DNA from: JACDQM01 sp044373315
GTDB lineage: Bacteria > Pseudomonadota > Gammaproteobacteria > Burkholderiales > Burkholderiaceae_C
Direction of reading: 5' to 3'
Length of the DNA stretch: 29,732 nt
Assembly: GCF_044373315.1 (NCBI RefSeq)
Contig: NZ_JBILQK010000048.1
Coordinates: 1-29,732 of the forward strand
A program made the position numbers and the translations under genes. Below the pieces are notes generated by a model that saw only the letters and a list, made by a program, of their open reading frames with translations, did not search any database and had not been told where the DNA came from. Positions within the stretch are counted from its first letter, which is position 1; each line of letters begins with the position of its first letter. Of this stretch, positions 24,041-29,732 are shown one piece after another.

Positions 24041-25369
24041 ATGAACCCCACCATTTTCGATCGTTACACACGCCGAATGCATGTCGCCATGTTGGCGCTC
24101 GTCGTTAGCGCCGCCAACGCTGCACCTATCGACGCACCCGAGTTGGCTGCGCCCGGCGGGCTGGCAGTCGGCGTCATGAAGCTCAGCGTCGATGTTGGCA
24201 GTGTTCCGGCCTCAGATAGCAAGGCAACTGAAGACCGAAAGATTGACGCTTGGCTCTGGTACCCAACCAGCGGTGCGCCGGGGATGCAACGTGAATTGAC
24301 ACGGAACATCACGGCCCATGCTTGGCGACCTCTGCCCAAATCGCCACTGAGCGTGTCTGTACCTTCTGTTGCCACGCCCGACGCGGCACCGCTGCCAGGC
24401 GCGCGCCTGCCGGTAGTCGTGATTTCGCACGGCCTGTTGAACTGGGCGCCGATCATGAGCTACCTCGCCGAGCATCTCGCCTCGCGTGGCTACGCCGTGC
24501 TGGGCATAGAGCACAACGACGAAGCGGCTTCCAATCCGTTGGCATCGGCGCTTCTGCTTCGACCCTTGGACGGCGGTGCCGCACTGCGCACGCTGCTGCG
24601 CCTGGACGCCACGCCAGGCCATGTGCTGCATCAGCGGCTTGCGCTCGACAACGTGGGCCTCGTGGGCTACTCGATGGGCGGCTACGGCGCGCTGATCACT
24701 GCCGGCGCCCGCGTGGCCACCGACGGCATGGCTTACAGCTACGTGCCCGGTGGTGCCATGGCCCGCCACGCGGGCCCTCTACAAGCAGAAGACGAACAGG
24801 TGCGGGCGCGTATCGGGGCCGTGGTGACGATTGCCCCATGGGGTGGGCAGTCATTCATTGGAGCGTTCACGCGCCCGGGGCTTGCCAGTGTCAAGGCGCC
24901 CTTGCTAGCCGTCGCCGGAGACCAAGACGACATCAGCGGCTACGCCGACGGGGTCCGTAGCCTTTGGGAACAGCTGCCGGCCACGCCACGTTGGCTGCTC
25001 GTCTATGAAAACGCACGCCACAACATTGCCCAGCACGGCGCACCTGCACCACTGCAGGGCACGTTTGCGGCCTGGACGAGTTTCGAGGAGCCTGTGTGGC
25101 GTCGCGATCGAATCCTGGATATCAACCGGCACTTCATCACTGCTTTTCTGGATCTCACCCTGCGTGGCAAATCCGATCGCGCCGTCTACCTGAAACCTGT
25201 GGTCTCACGCTCCAATGATGGTGCTTGGCCTGAGCCACAAGGCACGCCCGCCTCTGGCCGCTTCGCTGGCGCACCCCAAGCGCCGATGACGCATTGGGCA
25301 GGCTTCCAGCGCCGCTGGGCCCTCGGCTTGCGCCTGGAACAGCGGACCGACACGCCAGTGAAGCCTTGA
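24041..25369 (+). CDS. Exported alpha/beta hydrolase, dienelactone hydrolase/PAF-acetylhydrolase-like
   Basis: A 442-residue alpha/beta hydrolase with an N-terminal signal (hydrophobic stretch MHVAMLALVVSAANAA, about 13-28). The oxyanion region is VVVISHGLLNW, the nucleophile serine is in VGYSMGGYG (about 209-217), the acid is in AGDQDD and the histidine in ENARHNIAQH. The layout recalls secreted dienelactone-hydrolase-like and platelet-activating-factor-acetylhydrolase-like esterases, which remove acyl groups from lipids or glycosides. Function here is inferred as ester cleavage in the periplasm or outside the cell. It starts 39 bases after the dehydrogenase and overlaps the epimerase start by one base (TGATG). 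Confidence 0.85.
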   Translation: MNPTIFDRYTRRMHVAMLALVVSAANAAPIDAPELAAPGGLAVGVMKLSVDVGSVPASDSKATEDRKIDAWLWYPTSGAPGMQRELTRNITAHAWRPLPKSPLSVSVPSVATPDAAPLPGARLPVVVISHGLLNWAPIMSYLAEHLASRGYAVLGIEHNDEAASNPLASALLLRPLDGGAALRTLLRLDATPGHVLHQRLALDNVGLVGYSMGGYGALITAGARVATDGMAYSYVPGGAMARHAGPLQAEDEQVRARIGAVVTIAPWGGQSFIGAFTRPGLASVKAPLLAVAGDQDDISGYADGVRSLWEQLPATPRWLLVYENARHNIAQHGAPAPLQGTFAAWTSFEEPVWRRDRILDINRHFITAFLDLTLRGKSDRAVYLKPVVSRSNDGAWPEPQGTPASGRFAGAPQAPMTHWAGFQRRWALGLRLEQRTDTPVKP

Positions 25370-26277
25370 TGCCGGGAAAGCACGACCTCGCCACGCTCGA
25401 AAACGGTCAACTCCGCGCGTGCGTGCAGCCCGGCTTGGGCGCTGGCCTCACCCGACTCGACTGCTGGCATCGCGACGCTTGGGAGCCCTTGCTACGCCCC
25501 TTGAGCGGGCCGGCTTCGGACCCCGAACAATTGGCCTGCTGCCTCCTTATGCCGTGGAGCAACCGACTTTACGGGGGCAGATTCAAATGGCGTGGCCGAG
25601 TCTTTGACGTCCGTCCGAGCCGTGTGAGAGACAGGCTGCCCCTGCACGGTGACGCCTGGGTGTCAGCTTGGTCCGTCATAAGTCAAGGGTCAAACGAGAT
25701 AGTCCTTGAACTTGACGCACGGCAGCACCAACCGTTTGCCTACACCGGTCGTGTGCACTACCGGCTCGAAACCAGTCGGCTACGGGTATCGCTGTGCATT
25801 GAACACTGCGGCGACGAACCCATGCCTTACGGCATCGGTCTGCACCCCTGGTTTGTGCGGGAAGCTGATACCCAGATTCAGTTCAGTAGCAAGTCCCGTT
25901 GGGAGCCTCAGGCCGAGCAGCCGCCCAGCTTCTTGACGACACTGCACTCCGGCAGCCCCAACCACTTCGGCGAGCCAAAGCGCTTGCCGTCCGGGTTGAT
26001 CGATCACGCCTACGCAGGATGGGATGGACGTGCCGAGATTCGTTGGCCGCGCCGAGGCCTCGCACTCGAAATGCGAGCCAACACCAGCTCAACCCACTTG
26101 TCGGTCTATAGCCCGCCGCAGCAAGCCGCAAAGGATTTTGTCTGCCTGGAACCCGTGACCCACCGGAATGGCGCGCACCTCGCTGTGGACCCGCTTGCGC
26201 AAGGTCTGGTCGAACTGCGTCTGGGACAACACCTGAAGCTTGAGGTGAGCCTCGCGGTGACCTATGACCCGCACTGA
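25369..26277 (+). CDS. Aldose 1-epimerase (mutarotase) family protein
   Basis: A galactose-mutarotase-fold protein of 302 residues that interconverts alpha and beta anomers of a free sugar. Marks are SNRLYGGRFKWRG (about 64-76), the LPLHGDAW histidine (near 92), GIGLHPWF with the conserved histidine (about 163), and the C-terminal catalytic glutamate in CLEPVTHRNG (about 260). Galactokinase needs alpha-galactose, while GH42 releases the beta form, so a mutarotase completes the galactose route. It is separated from the galactose operon by 17 kb yet sits in the TetR-linked operon, which is further evidence that the two halves work together. The ATG overlaps the hydrolase stop (TGATG). The gene symbol is left open because the match is to the broad family. 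Confidence 0.88.
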   Translation: MPGKHDLATLENGQLRACVQPGLGAGLTRLDCWHRDAWEPLLRPLSGPASDPEQLACCLLMPWSNRLYGGRFKWRGRVFDVRPSRVRDRLPLHGDAWVSAWSVISQGSNEIVLELDARQHQPFAYTGRVHYRLETSRLRVSLCIEHCGDEPMPYGIGLHPWFVREADTQIQFSSKSRWEPQAEQPPSFLTTLHSGSPNHFGEPKRLPSGLIDHAYAGWDGRAEIRWPRRGLALEMRANTSSTHLSVYSPPQQAAKDFVCLEPVTHRNGAHLAVDPLAQGLVELRLGQHLKLEVSLAVTYDPH

Positions 26278-26385
26278 AGTGCGCGGCGAACGCTGGCGCA
26301 TTCAAAGGCCCAGCGGCTGACGCAAAGAACCATGCACTCTCGCACCGGCCCTTGCCCGGCTTTCGTTCGCAGCAAATCTGAACGA

Positions 26386-26817
26386 TCACCACATCGCGGC
26401 GTATGGTGACGGCGAAAGCTGTACCCACCCAACCTCGAAGGTTTCGGGCAACAAGATGGCACCAAGCTGGCGTTGGACTTCGTTGACGGTCGTCTTTGTA
26501 AAGTCGAAGGGGCATTGGCTGATGGATCGGTACCACGCGACCAAATTGCGTGAAACCGTCATCGGCGGTTGATGGACAAATTGGGAGACCTCGCCACGGC
26601 GCATCAGCACAACCCACACCGGTTGGTGGATTCTGGCCTCCGCTGTGAATTCGAAGCCCAGCCAGGAGCCAGCCTCTTCTGGCAACTGCCCTCCAGTCGA
26701 GTCGCGACGTTGTACCGTGTCGACGTTCTCTGACCGAGCACAACAATCCCAGTCTAGTAACGGTAGGGAGCTGTGAGGCAGTTCGGCACTCATATCGGAT
26801 CTGCAGGTCCAACACAA
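26386..26817 (-). CDS. Hypothetical protein in an otherwise gene-free stretch
   Basis: I do not recognise this 143-residue frame. It lies in the 673-base gap between the epimerase and the diguanylate cyclase. Its second half looks protein-like: LGFEFTAEARIHQPVWVVLM, VSRNLVAWYR, CPFDFTKTTVNEVQRQL, TFEVGWVQLSPSPYAAMW. The first 40 residues look less natural, so the true start may be an internal codon (for example the ATG at 26793). No membrane segment or signal is visible. An antisense-frame ORF across the same bases (25883-26851) looks artificial. The rest of the gap shows only the hairpin at 26872-26890. Confidence 0.4.
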   Translation of the reverse strand: MCWTCRSDMSAELPHSSLPLLDWDCCARSENVDTVQRRDSTGGQLPEEAGSWLGFEFTAEARIHQPVWVVLMRRGEVSQFVHQPPMTVSRNLVAWYRSISQCPFDFTKTTVNEVQRQLGAILLPETFEVGWVQLSPSPYAAMW

Positions 26818-26871
26818 TTGACCCGGACTCGATGCCTCGGTCCTTGGCCAACCTCCGCTAAACTAGTTGAA

Positions 26872-26890
26872 CCTCACTTTCCAAGTGAGG
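26872..26890. repeat. Short perfect hairpin before the diguanylate cyclase
   Basis: CCTCACTT and AAGTGAGG form a perfect 8-base stem with a 3-base loop, about 60 bases before the cyclase start. No T-run follows, so a simple terminator is unlikely. It could be a protein-binding palindrome or a leader structure. Confidence 0.4.
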
Positions 26891-26950
26891 TGATGCCTTG
26901 AATAGTCGACCCTTAGTCATCCACTGTTTTTTGCTTCGAGAGTTGAAGGC

Positions 26951-29503
26951 TTGAGCACCGCGCTGGAGTTTTTTGCGACCGATGAAGCTGTGGCGGAATT
27001 GGAAGCAGAGCTGTTGTCGGCCTCGGGACCAACCCGCTTGCACGCATTGGTGTCTGTAGCTTGGCAGATGCGTCAGCGTGACACCAAGCGTGCGTTGGAG
27101 CTGTGCGATGAGGCAGAGGTCTGTTTGGCTTCGGACAGCTGCGCCGCTCTGAGTGACGGCATACGGCGCGCAATACAGGCCCGGATGATGCTGATCCGCG
27201 GCGAGGCGAAGTGGCTGTTCGATGAGTTGGATGCGGGTGTCGTCTTAGCTGAAAGCGCCTTGCGCGAGTTCACTGCCTGTGGCGATGACATCGGTTGCGC
27301 TGATGCTCATGGCTTGCGAGCCTATCTTGCGCATGGCCAAGGTGACCTTGCCCGCCGGGCAGCCGAATGGGAATCGGTGATCTCGTGCGCCGAAGGCAAC
27401 GATGCGGTGCGGCACACCTCTGCGCAAGCCCGGAAGGCAGCGTTTGGTGCATTCCACGATGTTGCCGCCGCCAGGCAAAAGTGCGCGGCCCACTTCGCCG
27501 CTGAGCGTTTTGCCATGCATCCGGCCGCCGCCTGCCACGCAGAGTTTTTTCTTTCCACTTCAGCAGTGCTAAGCGGCGAATTTGTTGAGGCCATCCGGCA
27601 CGGCGGTTTCTGTCACGCTCTGGCAATTGAAACGGGTCAAACCCGTGCAGCACTGATCACCGCCCATAACATTGGCTATGCATTCAATTCGCTAAATGAC
27701 CATCAGGCAGCGCTTGAGTGGATGCAGCGCGGACTCGAACTGGCGCGGCGCAGCGCTTGGCCTAGCAGTATCGGGATGGCGCTGATGCAAACCGCCGATA
27801 CCCTGCGCCTACTGCGGCGCCATGACGTCGCCAGGGAGTTGCTACGCGAAGCACTCGAACTAATGGCGAAAGTGCCCGCCTCGTATAACTACGCGGTAGC
27901 ACTATGCAATTTGGGCAAGGTGGAGTTGAGCCTCGAAAACTACGCCGAAGCGCTCGCGACCTTTCAAATGCTGGAGCAGCGCTCACTGGCCTTAGGACCT
28001 GAGGGGCTGCTATCTTTTTCACTGCGCGGCCAAGCCCAGGCCTTTCTGCAGTTGAAGGAGCCACAAGGTGCATTGGGGCAGGCCCATGCCGCACTGGCAG
28101 CAGCGAAGTCAAATCCCAGCTTGAGAATTGAGGCCTTGCAAGTGCTGGCCGAAATCCATGCCAGCCATGATTTGCCGAATCCGACGGGGATGCACGCGGC
28201 AAGTGCGGCGCTGCACTACCTGCAACTGGCGCTTGATGCGGCCGCCAACATCGAGACCTACACAGTGCCCGGTGACTTGCTAGAGGCGACGGCGCGCGAG
28301 CACGCAAGGATCGGCGACCATGTCAATGCCTATGAACTGGCGCTGCAAGCTAGCCAGGCGCGCAAGAAGATTCACACCCAAGAAGCGAGCAATCGCGCCA
28401 GCGCGCTGCAGGTCAGCCACGAAATTGATAAGGCTAGGGCCGAGGGCGAACACCAACGCCAACTCGCTCTCGCCCAGGCAGAGCGCGCCGACACGCTGGA
28501 GCGTGCCAACGCTACGCTAGAGAAGCTCGGGAAAGTAGGCCGCGACATCACGGGCAATTTGAACGCTGAGGCGATCTTTCGCGCGCTCGACACCCAACTA
28601 CGTTCGCTGCTGGACGCCACGGCGTTCATCATCTACCGACTTGAAGTTGACGACCTGTCGCTAAAGATGTTGTTTGGCGTCGAGGACGGCCAAGCCGTGC
28701 CTCAGCACATCGCCCGGCTTGACGACCCGATCAGCAAAGTAGCTCGCAGCGCGCGTGAACGGCATGACACCATTGTCGACGTCGCGCCTGGACATGAAAT
28801 CCTGGTGCCTGGTACCCAGGCTCCTCTGAGCGTGATGCTTTCGCCCCTGGTGGTGGGTGAGCGTTTGTTAGGGCTGATGGTCATACAGTCCCGCAAAGCA
28901 CAGGCCTATGCAGAGCGCGAGCTTGCCATCTTCCGCACCCTGTGCGCCTACGGCGCAATTGCTTTAGCCAATGCCGAAACGCAGGGTTTGTTGATGGAGC
29001 AGAACAATCTGCTCGCCAAACTTTCCACTTCGGACAAGCTCACCGGCCTTTACAACCGTTTGCGACTTGATCAGGCGCTTGTAGAGCAGGCTCGCCTCAC
29101 CCAGCGTACGCATGCTGCGACATCGATCATTTTGCTTGATGTCGACCACTTCAAAGCGGTAAACGATACACATGGGCATCAGGTTGGCGACCAAGTGCTT
29201 GTAGCACTTGCTGGTCTGCTGAAAGGACAAACTCGCGGAGGAGATGTTGTCGGCCGATGGGGGGGCGAAGAGTTTCTGATTGTTTGCCGAGACACGACTC
29301 TTGAAGGTACTTACGTGCTCGCGGAGAAGCTCCGCAGCGCAATTGCCGCATTCGTATTTCCCGTCGTTGTCCGCATGACCGCGAGTTTTGGCGTGTCCAC
29401 CCTAAACGGCTCACTAGACATCGATGGGCTGATCGCCCGCGCGGACGCTGCGCTTTACAGAGCAAAGAGACTTGGACGCAATAGGGTTGAAATCGAAAGC
29501 TGA
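26951..29503 (+). CDS. TPR-GAF-GGDEF diguanylate cyclase
   Basis: A cytoplasmic protein of 850 residues that should make cyclic di-GMP from two GTP. Residues about 1-450 are helical TPR-like repeats with no signal or membrane segment, about 478-525 a coiled coil, about 535-676 a GAF-type sensor domain, and about 691-850 the GGDEF cyclase domain. The active site is GGEEF at 771-775, an accepted functional variant, and an RxxD inhibitory site (RGGD) lies five residues before it, so product inhibition is expected. The start is TTG 26951; ribosome-binding sequence is weak (GAAGG close by). TPR parts usually bind partner proteins. Nothing ties it to the galactoside regulon; no operator copy precedes it. 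Confidence 0.93.
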   Translation: MSTALEFFATDEAVAELEAELLSASGPTRLHALVSVAWQMRQRDTKRALELCDEAEVCLASDSCAALSDGIRRAIQARMMLIRGEAKWLFDELDAGVVLAESALREFTACGDDIGCADAHGLRAYLAHGQGDLARRAAEWESVISCAEGNDAVRHTSAQARKAAFGAFHDVAAARQKCAAHFAAERFAMHPAAACHAEFFLSTSAVLSGEFVEAIRHGGFCHALAIETGQTRAALITAHNIGYAFNSLNDHQAALEWMQRGLELARRSAWPSSIGMALMQTADTLRLLRRHDVARELLREALELMAKVPASYNYAVALCNLGKVELSLENYAEALATFQMLEQRSLALGPEGLLSFSLRGQAQAFLQLKEPQGALGQAHAALAAAKSNPSLRIEALQVLAEIHASHDLPNPTGMHAASAALHYLQLALDAAANIETYTVPGDLLEATAREHARIGDHVNAYELALQASQARKKIHTQEASNRASALQVSHEIDKARAEGEHQRQLALAQAERADTLERANATLEKLGKVGRDITGNLNAEAIFRALDTQLRSLLDATAFIIYRLEVDDLSLKMLFGVEDGQAVPQHIARLDDPISKVARSARERHDTIVDVAPGHEILVPGTQAPLSVMLSPLVVGERLLGLMVIQSRKAQAYAERELAIFRTLCAYGAIALANAETQGLLMEQNNLLAKLSTSDKLTGLYNRLRLDQALVEQARLTQRTHAATSIILLDVDHFKAVNDTHGHQVGDQVLVALAGLLKGQTRGGDVVGRWGGEEFLIVCRDTTLEGTYVLAEKLRSAIAAFVFPVVVRMTASFGVSTLNGSLDIDGLIARADAALYRAKRLGRNRVEIES

Positions 29504-29732
29504 AACAGCTGGTGGCTCCGCCCAGAGTTGCGGTCGCACGAGATGGCTCAAGGCTTGTCGGATCGAAACCCGGCACGCCGAGCGCAGAGGCATGCTGCGC
29601 ACAAATGTAAGCGGTAAGCCGAAGGCGTTGTTCCCACGCGGTGGTCCTTTTCCCAGAATGCCTGCATCGACAACGACAGCAAGGCGGATGAAGTGGAACA
29701 GCAACGAGGACGGGGACACCTGGGAGAGGCGA
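29504..29732. other. Right-end stretch with no recognisable gene
   Basis: No protein family, RNA or repeat is recognised after the cyclase stop. One plus-strand frame starting at ATG 29592 stays open to the window edge (includes KPKALFPRGGPFPRMP), and an antisense frame (29414-29719) is also open. Either could be the end of a neighbouring gene or chance. Confidence 0.3.

Noticed and set aside
25883..26851. 322-residue minus-strand ORF
   Set aside because: It is antisense to the epimerase for half its length and its sequence looks random; the frame at 26386-26817 looks more natural.
26872..26890. Hairpin as a rho-independent terminator
   Set aside because: No run of T follows the stem on either strand, and it sits just before a gene start.
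1..29732. CRISPR array, tRNA or rRNA genes
   Set aside because: No regularly spaced repeat-spacer pattern and no recognisable tRNA or rRNA sequence was seen.

Overview
The window is GC-rich and reads like a betaproteobacterium of the order Burkholderiales. That rests on codon use and on the look of the galactose genes, the chemotaxis receptor, the IS3 remnant and a polyester-hydrolase homologue. Lineage is an inference; no rRNA, tRNA or CRISPR is visible.

Layout. (1) 1-267: no gene; phased G-rich direct repeats and a long inverted repeat that look like mobile-element debris. (2) 268-8952: a galactoside-use locus. A GH36 alpha-galactosidase points left. A divergent, tightly packed operon points right: epoxide-hydrolase-like protein, GH42 beta-galactosidase, galT, galK, then a GPH-type sugar symporter. 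(3) 8953-12623: a methyl-accepting chemotaxis protein, a cut-off IS3 orfA, a secreted PETase/cutinase-like hydrolase and a short lipase-foldase-like protein, which look like a block inserted later. (4) 12575-17694, minus strand: EstB-like serine hydrolase, TonB-dependent receptor, acyl-CoA dehydrogenase. (5) 17836-21997, plus strand: CoA ligase, double VOC-domain protein, two SDR oxidoreductases. (6) 22026-26277: a TetR-family repressor, with a divergent operon of acyl-CoA dehydrogenase, secreted alpha/beta hydrolase and aldose 1-epimerase. (7) 26278-29732: a small unknown ORF, a TPR-GAF-GGDEF diguanylate cyclase and an unassigned right end.

How it fits together. The most important observation is a 21-bp imperfect palindrome (left half TAtTGACG, right half TnCAatAA). 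It occurs five times: between the alpha-galactosidase and the galactose operon, before the sugar symporter, before the TonB receptor, before the CoA ligase, and between the TetR gene and its divergent operon. It ties the galactose genes and the CoA-dependent genes into one apparent regulon, probably run by the TetR protein encoded inside it. The likely substrate is therefore a galactoside whose aglycone is taken apart as a CoA thioester. Candidates are plant or algal galactolipids (alpha-Gal, beta-Gal and acyl groups) or a galactosylated terpenoid or steroid. The substrate is inference; the enzyme families and the repeated motif are read directly from the sequence.
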